DNA of 64,000 bases from Gryllotalpicola protaetiae (GTDB taxonomy: Bacteria > Actinomycetota > Actinomycetes > Actinomycetales > Microbacteriaceae), in contig NZ_CP032624.1 in NCBI RefSeq assembly GCF_003627055.1, forward strand, positions 3,410,001-3,474,000, written 5' to 3'. A program made the position numbers and the translations under genes. A model generated the notes under the pieces. That model was not told the DNA's origin. It searched no databases and saw nothing but the letters and a program-made list of their open reading frames with translations. This document shows positions 1 to 7,549 of the stretch, piece by piece (position 1 is the first letter of the stretch; each line of letters opens with the position of its first letter).

Positions 1-30
1 CGCGGCGAAGATTCGCTGAATCCGTGCCGA

Positions 31-1320
31 TCAGCCGCGCGCGAGACGCGAGTGCAGCCGCGCGACAAGCGTCTGCTCGTCAGCATCGACCAGGCGGTAG
101 TCGCGCACGACGGGGCGCCCGCCGACGATGACGTCACGCGGGCGGCGCCCCGGCGCGGCCCAGAGCAGACCGGCAACGGGGTCGTCGACGCCCGCGTCTG
201 CGACGCCGGACACGTCCCAGATGCAGGCGTCGCCTGCCGACCCGTCGCCGAGGTGCCCGAGTTCGGCGCGACCGAGGCCCATTGCCGAGTGCCGTGTCGC
301 CATGCCGAGCACGGTGCGCGCGGGAAGCTGCGGTCCGACGAGCGCCGAGACTTGCATCGCGAGGCGTGCGTCGGCGAGCAGGTGGCCGGCGTCATTGCTT
401 CCACCACCGCTCGTGCCGAGCCCGACGGCGAGGCCCGCGTCGAGCAGCCGTGCGACGGGAGCGATGCCCCAGCCCATCGGCACGTCACAGCCGGGGGCGT
501 GCGTCGCCGTCACGCCGGCTGCGGCGAGCCGCGAGATCTCGCCGTCGGTCACATCGCAGAGGTGCGCGACGGTGACGCCGGGCTCGAGCCAGCCCCACTC
601 CTCGAGCAGGTCGAGCGGGCGCTTCCCGTAGCGGTCGAGCGCGATCGCCGTGTCGACCTGCTCGTTGGCCTGGGTGCGGCGGCGCAATCCGAAGCGGCGG
701 GCGACGGATGCCAGCGCGGCGAAGGTCTCGCGGGAGTCCGAATGCACGCCGGCCGGTCCGACGGCGACCTGCAGCATGCCGCCCGCACTGATCCCCCCGG
801 TCTCGGCGGCGTCGGGTACGAGCGCCGTGACGATCGCCTCGGCGGACTGCGCTGCCCACTCCGGGTCGTCCCTAGCCGACCCGCGCACGAAGACGAGGCG
901 GCCCCCGACGGCGCGCACTGCGACTGCCGTGGCGTGCGCGAGATCGACGGTGTCGGCGATGGAGGCGCCGTGCGGCCAGTTCAGGTGATGGTCGGCGACG
1001 GTCGTGACCCCGCAGAGCAGCCCCTCGGCGGCGCCGATCGCGGCCGCCGCCGCGTAGAGCTCCGGATCGTGGCCGGCGCGGTTGTATGCGGCCGCCATCG
1101 CGGGCAGCCAGTCGGCCATGGGAACGCCGCGCGTGCCGGGAAGGGTGCGGAATGCGCTCTGCAGCAGGTGGTGGTGCGCGTTGACGAGACCCGGGGTGAC
1201 GACGCAGCCGGTGGCGTCGATGGTCGTGGCATCCGCTCGCCCGTCGTCGATGAGCAGATCGCCGTCTCGTTCACTGCCGACGTCGATGAGAATGCGCTCG
1301 GCACCCGCGATGGTGAGCAT
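31..1320 (-). CDS. amidohydrolase-superfamily protein with altered metal ligands
   Basis: This 429-aa protein has the amidohydrolase fold of the hydroxyatrazine/8-oxoguanine deaminase group, which remove amino groups from N-heterocycles. Visible features are an N-terminal beta domain, the first metal motif H49-x-H51 (in NAHHH), a retained Glu220 and His253 in VAHLCD. Two usual active-site positions are changed. The H of the T-H-x-x-E motif is Gln217, and the Asp of the usual GxDGxxSND motif is Ser304 (GTSGGGSND). Established family logic needs those residues for metal binding and water activation, so either the chemistry differs or the enzyme is inactive. It starts at an ATG and is divergent from a second amidohydrolase with canonical residues. 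The intervening gap carries a palindrome. The family call is firm; substrate and activity are unknown. Confidence 0.8.
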   Translation of the reverse strand: MLTIAGAERILIDVGSERDGDLLIDDGRADATTIDATGCVVTPGLVNAHHHLLQSAFRTLPGTRGVPMADWLPAMAAAYNRAGHDPELYAAAAAIGAAEGLLCGVTTVADHHLNWPHGASIADTVDLAHATAVAVRAVGGRLVFVRGSARDDPEWAAQSAEAIVTALVPDAAETGGISAGGMLQVAVGPAGVHSDSRETFAALASVARRFGLRRRTQANEQVDTAIALDRYGKRPLDLLEEWGWLEPGVTVAHLCDVTDGEISRLAAAGVTATHAPGCDVPMGWGIAPVARLLDAGLAVGLGTSGGGSNDAGHLLADARLAMQVSALVGPQLPARTVLGMATRHSAMGLGRAELGHLGDGSAGDACIWDVSGVADAGVDDPVAGLLWAAPGRRPRDVIVGGRPVVRDYRLVDADEQTLVARLHSRLARG

Positions 1321-1340
1321 GGGCTCGTTCTAGCAAGGGC

Positions 1341-1360
1341 GTGTAACAGGGATGTGACAC
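1341..1360. promoter_or_regulatory. 20-bp palindrome / GlnR-like site between two divergent amidohydrolases
   Basis: Half-sites GTGTAACA and TGTGACAC face each other across 4 nt; 7 of 8 positions are complementary. The same bases also read GTAAC-N6-GTGAC, which fits the relaxed AC-N9-AC pattern reported for GlnR in mycobacteria. It lies 21 nt upstream of the amidohydrolase start at 1382 and 21 nt upstream of the divergent start at 1320, so it could control both. Which protein binds is an inference. Confidence 0.5.
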
Positions 1361-1368
1361 GCGATGCA

Positions 1369-1374
1369 TACGCT
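1369..1374 (+). promoter_or_regulatory. -10 box of a likely leaderless transcript
   Basis: TACGCT is followed by 7 nt and then the ATG at 1382. This spacing puts the transcription start on or next to the start codon. It favours 1382 over the upstream in-frame ATG at 1364, which lies within the promoter. No clear -35 box is seen; the 20-bp palindrome sits where it would be. Confidence 0.4.
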
Positions 1375-1381
1375 CGGCGGC

Positions 1382-2794
1382 ATGGACGCAGCGTCGCAGT
1401 CGAAGACCCTGATCAGAGGCGGATGGGTGCTCACCTCCGCACCCGCGGGATCGGGGGTGGCCGCGGCGATCCGCGACGGCGCCGTCGTGATCGCGGGTGA
1501 CCGGATCGTCGCAGTCGGTGACTATCAGGCCCTTCGCGCACAGCACCCCGGTGCTGCGGAGCGCGGCGGCCAATTCGACATCGTCGCTCCCGGTTTCGTG
1601 AACGCGCACGGACATTTCAGCGAGGGGCTGATCACCGGGATCGCGTCGCAATACACGCTCTGGGAGTGGCTGCACAACCTGATCACTCCTGTCAACCCGA
1701 CGATGGACCGTGAGAAGGCCTACCACGGCACGTTGCTGCAGGCGGTGCAGCTGCTGCGCTCAGGCGTGACGACGGCGAACGACATGTTCTGCTCCGACCC
1801 GGACCCGTCGGGTCCGATCACCCCTGGGGTGGTCGCGGCGCTCGACGAGATCGGCCTGCGGGGTGTGCTGTCGTTCGGCTCGGGCGACGCCGACCGCGAT
1901 TTCGAGATGTCCCCGATCATCGACGAGTGGGATGCGCTGAGGGAGTCGGCCGCCGCCAGCAGGTACTCGACCTTCCGTGTCGGGATCGCCGCGCTCGGCC
2001 GGACGACGCCGGCGTCCTTCGCCCAGGCGGTCGAGTACGCGGCGGGAGGGGGGCACGGCGTGCACATCCACCTGCACGAGGTGCGCGAGGAGGTCACCGC
2101 GACGATGCAGAGCACCGGCAGGACGGCGATCGCGCACTGCGCGCATGAGGGGTTGTTCGATGCTCCGACGCTGGCGGCCCACTGCGTGTGGGTCGACCGC
2201 AGCGACCGCGAGATCCTCGCCGCCCACGGCGTCGGAGTCGCTCACAACCCGGTGGCGAACGCGATCCTCGCGAGCGGCGTCGCCCCCGTCGCCGAACTGC
2301 GCGCGCTCGGCGTGGATGTCGGCATCGGCGTCGACGGCGCCGCGTCCAACGATGCCCAGGACTTCCTGCAGGCGATGAAGACCGCGCCGCTGCTCGCCCG
2401 GATCCGCGACCTGCAGGCGACCGCGATGTCCGCACGCGAGGCGTTCGAACTGGCGACGATCGGGGGTGCCCGGGCATTGCGGATGCAGGACAGCATCGGC
2501 TCGCTCGAGCCGGGGAAGAAGGCCGACGTGGTCGTCTTCGACGGCGAATCCCCCACGCTGGCTGTCGTGCACGACCCGTATCAGGCGCTGGTGTTCGTCG
2601 CCGGTCCGCGCGAGGTCAAAGACGTCTGGGTGGACGGCAAGCAGAGCGTCGCCGACTTCGACGTCACACGCGTCGATCCGCGTGAGGTCTCGGCCCGGGC
2701 TCGCCCGATCGCGGCGAGGCTCGTCGCCGAGGCCGGGCTCGAGCGGCTCTCCGCCTTCACCGGGGCGCCGCTCGCCGCCACGGAGCAGCCGTAG
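1382..2794 (+). CDS. amidohydrolase (chlorohydrolase/S-adenosylhomocysteine-deaminase-like)
   Basis: This 470-aa metal-dependent hydrolase belongs to the TrzN/AtzA/MtaD/SsnA part of the amidohydrolase superfamily, which deaminates or dechlorinates N-heterocycles. All canonical elements are present: HGH in NAHGHFSEG, the H-x-H-x-E stretch HIHLHE, the His of AAHCVW, and the Asp of GVDGAASND, followed by the C-terminal beta domain (LEPGKKADVVVFDG). It contrasts with the divergent neighbour at 31-1320, which lacks two of these residues. The start is set at the ATG at 1382 because a TACGCT -10 box lies 7 nt upstream; an ATG at 1364 would add six residues. It is convergent with the flavoprotein reductase at 2802. 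The substrate is not deducible, but the neighbourhood suggests a purine, pyrimidine or triazine-like ring. Confidence 0.85.
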   Translation: MDAASQSKTLIRGGWVLTSAPAGSGVAAAIRDGAVVIAGDRIVAVGDYQALRAQHPGAAERGGQFDIVAPGFVNAHGHFSEGLITGIASQYTLWEWLHNLITPVNPTMDREKAYHGTLLQAVQLLRSGVTTANDMFCSDPDPSGPITPGVVAALDEIGLRGVLSFGSGDADRDFEMSPIIDEWDALRESAAASRYSTFRVGIAALGRTTPASFAQAVEYAAGGGHGVHIHLHEVREEVTATMQSTGRTAIAHCAHEGLFDAPTLAAHCVWVDRSDREILAAHGVGVAHNPVANAILASGVAPVAELRALGVDVGIGVDGAASNDAQDFLQAMKTAPLLARIRDLQATAMSAREAFELATIGGARALRMQDSIGSLEPGKKADVVVFDGESPTLAVVHDPYQALVFVAGPREVKDVWVDGKQSVADFDVTRVDPREVSARARPIAARLVAEAGLERLSAFTGAPLAATEQP

Positions 2795-2801
2795 GGCGGT
2801 C

Positions 2802-3761
2802 CTAGAGCTCGAGCACCAGTCGTGGGCAGCCGGGCGCCGCGCGCGACACGCAGATCATCATGGTGCGGTTCTCCGCCTGTTCCTCCGGGCTCAGCACCGA
2901 GTCGCGATGGTCGACCTCGCCGGAGACGACGTGCGTCTCGCAGGTTCCGCACGTGCCCTCGCGGCAGGACGACAGCACGAGAACGCCCGCCTCGTCCGCC
3001 GTGTCGAGGATCGAGCGGCCGGGTGGCACGGTCAGGGTCATCCCTGAGAACTCCAGCTCCACCTCGAATTCCTCATCGGTCACCGCCGCGTGCGCCTTCG
3101 GCGTGAAACGCTCGAGGTGGAGCGCCCCGCTCGGCCACCCGGCAGAGTCGACGGCGGCCTCGACCGCCTCCATGAGCCGGGTGGAGCCGCAGCAGAACAC
3201 GGAGGCGCCGCTTGGCTCGGCGAGCAGTGCAGGCACATCCATTCGGGTTCCCTCGGAGCCGATGTGGAGGAAGACCTTCGACGGATGCCGGGCGGCGAGC
3301 TCCTCGCCGAACGCCATGCCGGCGCGCGAGCGCCCGGCGTAGTGCAGCACCCACTCGGTTCCCGCTGCCTCCGCAGCCGCGATCATCGAGACGATCGGTG
3401 TGATGCCGATGCCGCCGGCGATGAAGATCGCGGCCCGGTCCGCGGAGAAGGCGAAGTGATTGCGCGGCGCTCGGGCGCGCAGCAGGTCGCCGATCGCGAG
3501 CGAATCGTGGACCAGCGCTGAGCCGCCGCGGCCAGGGTGCTCGCGATAGACGGCCACGCGCCAGCGCCCGTCGTCCTGCGCTCCGATCAGCGAATACTGG
3601 CGCTCGAGGCCCGGCGCGAGCAGCAGGTCGATGTGGGCGCCCGGCTGCCACGACGGCAGATCAGCGCCGTCGGTCGAGGCGAGCTCGAGCTGCACGACAC
3701 CGTCGGCGAGCTGCGCGCGCTCTGCCACGACCACATCGATCTCGGGTTCGACGGCGCTCAT
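2802..3761 (-). CDS. phthalate-dioxygenase-reductase-like flavoprotein with C-terminal 2Fe-2S domain
   Basis: This 319-aa protein has three modules in order. An FMN/FAD-binding beta barrel (RQYSL motif) and an NAD(P)H-binding Rossmann domain (AGGIGITPI) come first. A C-terminal plant-type ferredoxin domain follows, with Cys in SSCREGTCGTC and a fourth Cys in MMICVSRA. This is the PDR/VanB layout of reductases that pass electrons from NADH to a Rieske oxygenase or P450. No oxygenase is encoded nearby, so its partner is unidentified. The ATG at 3761 overlaps the stop of the upstream XRE-cupin gene by 4 nt, so the two are translationally coupled. An upstream extension in the same frame is poor protein-like sequence and is rejected. 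Confidence 0.88.
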   Translation of the reverse strand: MSAVEPEIDVVVAERAQLADGVVQLELASTDGADLPSWQPGAHIDLLLAPGLERQYSLIGAQDDGRWRVAVYREHPGRGGSALVHDSLAIGDLLRARAPRNHFAFSADRAAIFIAGGIGITPIVSMIAAAEAAGTEWVLHYAGRSRAGMAFGEELAARHPSKVFLHIGSEGTRMDVPALLAEPSGASVFCCGSTRLMEAVEAAVDSAGWPSGALHLERFTPKAHAAVTDEEFEVELEFSGMTLTVPPGRSILDTADEAGVLVLSSCREGTCGTCETHVVSGEVDHRDSVLSPEEQAENRTMMICVSRAAPGCPRLVLEL

Positions 3762-4369
3762 CCGCGCGTCCCGACACCTGATGGCGCCTGCTTGACCACG
3801 ATCATGCGGAATTCGGCTCCGTCTGCCGAGCACCAGCGATGCTGGGTCCCGCCGCGGTAGTAGGCGGAGTCGCCCGGCGCGAGCTCGCTGATTCCTTCCC
3901 GCTGCAGATCGAGCAACACGCGACCGGAGAGCACATAGACGAACTCGTCCTCCTGGTGCTCGTAGTACGGCCCGGGGTCGGTGTTGGCGCCGACCCACTC
4001 CATGGGCTCGAAGGCGAACGCGCTGGCGCCGTGCACCAGCAGCCGCGCCTCGCCCTGGGAGAACGGACCCCTGGCGCCCTCTGGGGCGCGCATGATGTCG
4101 GGTCGCGGGTCGTCGGGGTCGTGCTGATGCGGGTCGCCGGCTGCGAGGAGCTCGACCTGGCTCGTGCCGAGAGCGCGCGCGATGCGCTCAAGCGACACCA
4201 TGCTCGGGCGGGCGTGCCCCCGCTCCAGCTGGCTCAGGAAGGAGTGGGAGAGCTCTGTCCGCTCGGCGAGTTGGATGAGAGTGAGCTCGCTCGCACGCCG
4301 CAGCGCGCGGATCCGCTCGCCGATGCGCAGCGCCTGCTCATCGATCACGCGGGTCAACTCGGTAGTCAC
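3758..4369 (-). CDS. XRE-family regulator with C-terminal cupin domain
   Basis: This 203-aa transcription factor carries an N-terminal helix-turn-helix (about residues 15-70; motif ELSHSFLSQLERG) and a C-terminal cupin (about 120-195; PYYEHQEDEFVYVLSGRV). This is the PuuR/HipB-like class that senses small metabolites through the cupin. It is divergently transcribed from the cytosine-deaminase-like/ABC operon and is followed by the 2Fe-2S reductase with a 4-nt ATGA overlap. The shared intergenic region holds several palindromes that are plausible binding sites for this protein. The effector is unknown; a substrate of the adjacent catabolic operon is the obvious guess. Confidence 0.88.
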   Translation of the reverse strand: MTTELTRVIDEQALRIGERIRALRRASELTLIQLAERTELSHSFLSQLERGHARPSMVSLERIARALGTSQVELLAAGDPHQHDPDDPRPDIMRAPEGARGPFSQGEARLLVHGASAFAFEPMEWVGANTDPGPYYEHQEDEFVYVLSGRVLLDLQREGISELAPGDSAYYRGGTQHRWCSADGAEFRMIVVKQAPSGVGTRG

Positions 4370-4417
4370 AGGACCTCACTTCAGCACGGAATCGACCGAC
4401 GCAAGGGACGAAGGTCG

Positions 4418-4433
4418 GCTCTTTACAAAGAGC
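4418..4433. promoter_or_regulatory. 16-bp palindrome, candidate operator
   Basis: GCTCTTT and AAAGAGC form a perfect 7-bp inverted repeat around AC. It contains TTTACA (4422-4427), which with TAATCC at 4444-4449 (16 nt apart) could be the -35/-10 pair of the rightward operon. A repressor bound here would block the promoter. The XRE-cupin regulator next door is the first candidate. Confidence 0.5.
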
Positions 4434-4458
4434 AACCGCGCTGTAATCCGCGGGAAAC
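4432..4458 (+). promoter_or_regulatory. GlnR-like phased half-sites
   Basis: GCAAC-N6-GTAAT-N6-GAAAC: three half-sites at 11-bp phase, matching the GlnR pattern (gTnAC and GaAAC alternating with N6) at 4/5, 4/5 and 5/5 positions. If real, the amidohydrolase/ABC operon is induced by nitrogen limitation. This is weaker than the glnA and first amtB boxes. Confidence 0.35.
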
Positions 4459-4468
4459 GCGGTTTCCC
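4452..4468. promoter_or_regulatory. 17-bp perfect palindrome, candidate operator
   Basis: GGGAAAC-GCG-GTTTCCC: a perfect 7-bp inverted repeat with a 3-bp centre, overlapping the end of the GlnR-like element. It is the second of three palindromes packed between the XRE-cupin gene and the operon it faces. Confidence 0.5.
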
Positions 4469-4489
4469 TAGCGTCAACATCATCTTCCC

Positions 4490-4510
4490 AATGTTGATGA
4501 CATCAACATT
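4490..4510. promoter_or_regulatory. 21-bp perfect palindrome directly before the hydrolase start
   Basis: AATGTTGAT and ATCAACATT are perfect 9-bp arms around GAC. A third half-site copy (GTCAACAT) lies just upstream at 4473-4480. The right arm abuts the ATG at 4511. The spacing and AT-rich arms, unlike the surrounding DNA, suggest a high-affinity repressor site controlling the 4.5-11.5 kb operon. Confidence 0.6.
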
Positions 4511-4531
4511 ATGCGTGCCCCGGAGGCCGAT

Positions 4532-5815
4532 GTGACCGCAGCACTCCCCCGCCCCGCCCGCCTCCTGCGCGCCGCGACGCTGCCGGACGGCCAGGTCGTC
4601 GACGTGGCGATCGAGGGCGGCATCGTGACCGCGGTGGGGGCGACAGGAACCCTCGGCGGCGCGTCCGCTGCGGCGTCCGGCGCCGAGGTCGTCGATCTCA
4701 CGGGCTATGTGCTCCTCACCGCACCCGCCGAACCGCACGCGCATCTCGACAAGGCGCTGAGCTTCGACCTCATCCAGCCACCGCTCGGCGATCTGGGGTC
4801 CGCGATCCAGTCCTGGGTCGCCTACGCGCACGAGATGACGATCGAATCGATCGCCGACCGTGCGCGGACCCAGGCTCTCGCGATGCTCGCCGCCGGGATC
4901 ACCGCGGTGCGCTCGCATGTCGACGTCCTGAGCTCGCACGGCACGGCGACGAGCGCGGAGGCGGTGCGTGGTGCACGCGCGCTGATCCAGGTGCGCGACG
5001 AGCTCGCCGACCTCATGGACATCGAGCTGGTGGCGCTGGCCGGACACCTCTCGCCCGACGCGCACGTCGATGCGGTGCTCGACCTCGGCGTCGACCTCGT
5101 CGGCGGCGCGCCGCATCTCGCCGACGACCCAGAGCGCGACCTCGACCGGCTGCTCGCGATCGCCGAGCGCCGCGGGCTCGGGGTGGATCTGCACACCGAT
5201 GAGAGCCTCGACGGCCCGCTCACCATCGAGCGCTATGCCCGCGCGGTGCGCGACTGGCCGCGCGAGCGCCAGTATTCCGCCGGCCACTGCGTGCGCCTCG
5301 GCACGCTGTCGCGCGAGCGGCTCGCCGAGGTGATCGCCGAGGTGAAGGCATCCGATCTCGGGGTCATCTCGCTGCCCATCACCAACCTGTACCTGCAGGG
5401 CTGGCAGCACCCGGTCTCCACGCCGCGCGGGCTCACCGCGCTGCGCGAGCTGATCGCGGCAGGCGTGCGTGTGGCGGCCGGCGCCGACAACGTCCGCGAC
5501 CCGTTCAACCCGGTCGGCCGCTCCGACGCCCTCGAGACGGCGTCGCTCCTGGTCACCGCAGGGCACCTGACGCCGACGGAGGCGTACGCGCTGGTGAGCG
5601 ACGGCGCGCGCAGCGTGATGGGGCTGCCGGATGCCGGCGCGCGGCCCGGCGCCGCCGCGGAGTTCCTCGCCGTCCGCGGCACCGGGCTCGTCGACGTCAT
5701 CGCCCGCGCGCCAGAGGACCGCATCGTCATCCATCGCGGCCGAGTCGTCGCGGTCACCGAGGTGACCAGGAACATCGCCGCACCCGCAGCCCGATCGCTC
5801 GCAGCGACCGCCTGA
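4532..5815 (+). CDS. cytosine-deaminase-like amidohydrolase (CodA family)
   Basis: This 427-aa metal-dependent deaminase/hydrolase is related to cytosine deaminase and N-isopropylammelide-type enzymes. Metal and catalytic motifs are in order: HAHLDK (H-x-H), the H-x-x-E of DLHTDE, the His of AGHCVR, and the Asp of AGADNVRDPFNP, the CodA signature for the C-terminal ligand. The GTG at 4532 is chosen because GGAGG lies 5 nt upstream (4522-4526). An in-frame ATG at 4511 adds seven residues but has no ribosome site and abuts a 21-bp palindrome. It is the first gene of an operon with an ABC importer, so it probably acts on an imported ring compound. Family assignment is strong, substrate unknown. 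Confidence 0.85.
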   Translation: MTAALPRPARLLRAATLPDGQVVDVAIEGGIVTAVGATGTLGGASAAASGAEVVDLTGYVLLTAPAEPHAHLDKALSFDLIQPPLGDLGSAIQSWVAYAHEMTIESIADRARTQALAMLAAGITAVRSHVDVLSSHGTATSAEAVRGARALIQVRDELADLMDIELVALAGHLSPDAHVDAVLDLGVDLVGGAPHLADDPERDLDRLLAIAERRGLGVDLHTDESLDGPLTIERYARAVRDWPRERQYSAGHCVRLGTLSRERLAEVIAEVKASDLGVISLPITNLYLQGWQHPVSTPRGLTALRELIAAGVRVAAGADNVRDPFNPVGRSDALETASLLVTAGHLTPTEAYALVSDGARSVMGLPDAGARPGAAAEFLAVRGTGLVDVIARAPEDRIVIHRGRVVAVTEVTRNIAAPAARSLAATA

Positions 5816-5843
5816 GCACCCCCGCCCCGAGAAAGAGGAAACC

Positions 5844-6611
5844 GTGAGCACAGCCACCCCCGCGCCCGTCATGACGGGCGCGACGCTGCTCGACTTCTCG
5901 GACGTCGCCATGACGTTCCCGAACGGCACCGTCGCCCTGCACAGCGTCGACCTGGCGGTCGACCGCGGTGAGTTCGTCTCCGTCGTCGGGCCGTCCGGCT
6001 GCGGCAAGTCGACGCTGCTGCGCATCGCCTCGGGCCTCGAGGCGGCAAGTGCCGGCAGCGTCTCGGTCGACGCCGGCCGCATCGGCTACGTCTTCCAGGA
6101 TGCGACCCTGCTGCCCTGGCGCACCGTCGCCGACAACGTCGAGCTGCTGGCGGAGCTGAACAGGCTGCCCAAGGCGGTCAGGAAGGCGAAGGCGCAGGAG
6201 GCGATCGACCTCGTCGGCTTGACGGGCTTCGAGAAGAACCTGCCCAAGCAGCTCTCGGGCGGAATGCGGATGCGCGCCTCCCTCGCACGCTCCCTCACGC
6301 TCGACCCCGAGCTGTTCCTGTTCGACGAGCCCTTCGGCGCGCTCGACGAGATCACCCGCGAGCGTCTCAACGACGAGCTGCTGCGGCTGTTCGTCAAGCA
6401 GCGCTTCGCGGGCCTGTTCATCACGCACTCGGTGTCGGAGGCCGTCTATCTGTCGACGCGCGTGATCGTCATGTCGGGGCGACCCGGCACGGTCGTACGT
6501 CGGTTCGACGTCCCGTTCCCGATGCCGCGCGATCCCGACATCCGTTTCACCCCCGAATTCGCCGAACTCGTCGGCGAGGTCTCGCACGCGCTCAGGGAGG
6601 GCCACAAGTGA
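5844..6611 (+). CDS. ABC transporter ATP-binding protein (SsuB/TauB/ThiZ type)
   Basis: This 255-aa nucleotide-binding subunit powers import through the permease encoded next. Walker A is GPSGCGKST (residues 49-57), the signature is LSGGM, Walker B is LFLFDEPFGALDE and the H-loop is FITHS. This family imports sulfonates, taurine, nitrate and pyrimidine-type compounds. The stop overlaps the GTG of the permease by 4 nt. It starts 28 nt after the cytosine-deaminase-like gene with a GAAAGAGGAAA ribosome site, which supports co-transcription with that enzyme. Confidence 0.93.
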   Translation: MSTATPAPVMTGATLLDFSDVAMTFPNGTVALHSVDLAVDRGEFVSVVGPSGCGKSTLLRIASGLEAASAGSVSVDAGRIGYVFQDATLLPWRTVADNVELLAELNRLPKAVRKAKAQEAIDLVGLTGFEKNLPKQLSGGMRMRASLARSLTLDPELFLFDEPFGALDEITRERLNDELLRLFVKQRFAGLFITHSVSEAVYLSTRVIVMSGRPGTVVRRFDVPFPMPRDPDIRFTPEFAELVGEVSHALREGHK

Positions 6612-7474
6612 CCGCAACTCTTCAGCAGGTCGCCGAGCGGAAGGCCGAGGTCGCCGTCGCCCGGCTGCGTCGGACGCGTCGGCGGGCGTCCTGGTGGCAG
6701 CCGCTCATCGTGCTCGCGATCTTCGTCGCGGGCTGGTACGCGGTGGCGAGTTACTACGACCGCGCCCGCGGCCTCGCGTTCCTCGTTCCGTACCCGCACC
6801 TCGTCCTCAAGGCGATGTTCCATGACACGCTTCCGAACGGGACCCCGACGCAGTTCAACAGCGAACTGTGGAGCGCGCTCGGCCGCACCACGCTCGTGAC
6901 GCTGACCGGGCTCGGCGTCGCGATCCTGATCGGCGTGGTGTGGGCCATGGTGATGGCGCAGGCGAAGGGCCTCGAGCGGGCGCTCTACCCGTATGCGGTG
7001 GTGCTGCAGTGCATCCCGATCCTCGCGCTGGTCCCGCTGATCGGCGCGCTGTTCGGCTACGACTTCCTCAGCCGAGTCATCGTCACCGTGATGATCGCGC
7101 TGTTCCCCATGGTCTCCAACACGCTGTTCGGGCTGCAGGCGAGCGACAAGGCGCAGCGCGAGCTGTTCCAGCTGCAGGGCGCCGGGCGCCTCACCCGGCT
7201 GACCAAGCTGCAGATCCCGGGCGCTCTGCCGTCGATCTTCGTGGGTCTGCGCACCTCGGCCGGCCTCGCCGTCGTCGGCGCGATCGTCGGCGACCAGTTC
7301 TTCCAGCGCGGCAACCCAGGGCTCGGCGTGCTCATCCAGGTGACGGCCTCGCGGCTTCAGGGCCCCGAGCTCTACGCGACCATCATCATCGCCTCGCTGC
7401 TCGGTGTCGTCGTCTTCCTGCTGTTCGGGCTGATCGGGCGGCTGGCCGTCGGCCGCTGGTTCGACTTCAACTGA
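6608..7474 (+). CDS. ABC transporter permease (SsuC-like)
   Basis: This 288-aa integral membrane subunit has an N-terminal charged tail, one early transmembrane helix (about residues 34-52) and further hydrophobic segments forming the BPD_transp_1 domain. The EAA-like coupling loop is near GAGRLTRLTKLQIPGALP, which docks the ATPase. The GTG start lies in a GTGA overlap with the ATPase stop. Together with the flanking genes it makes a complete importer: ATPase, one permease (probably a homodimer) and a lipoprotein. Confidence 0.92.
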   Translation: MTATLQQVAERKAEVAVARLRRTRRRASWWQPLIVLAIFVAGWYAVASYYDRARGLAFLVPYPHLVLKAMFHDTLPNGTPTQFNSELWSALGRTTLVTLTGLGVAILIGVVWAMVMAQAKGLERALYPYAVVLQCIPILALVPLIGALFGYDFLSRVIVTVMIALFPMVSNTLFGLQASDKAQRELFQLQGAGRLTRLTKLQIPGALPSIFVGLRTSAGLAVVGAIVGDQFFQRGNPGLGVLIQVTASRLQGPELYATIIIASLLGVVVFLLFGLIGRLAVGRWFDFN

Positions 7475-7549
7475 CCCTCGTTCCTCTTCTCGCACCACAA
7501 CGCACCGTCACAACCTGCACCACATCACCCCTGCGAAACGGAGCAATCA

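Noticed and set aside
4376-6082. Long minus-strand frame opposite the cytosine-deaminase-like gene
   Set aside because: It overlaps a canonical metal-dependent hydrolase and the promoter palindromes; composition is typical of an antisense shadow.
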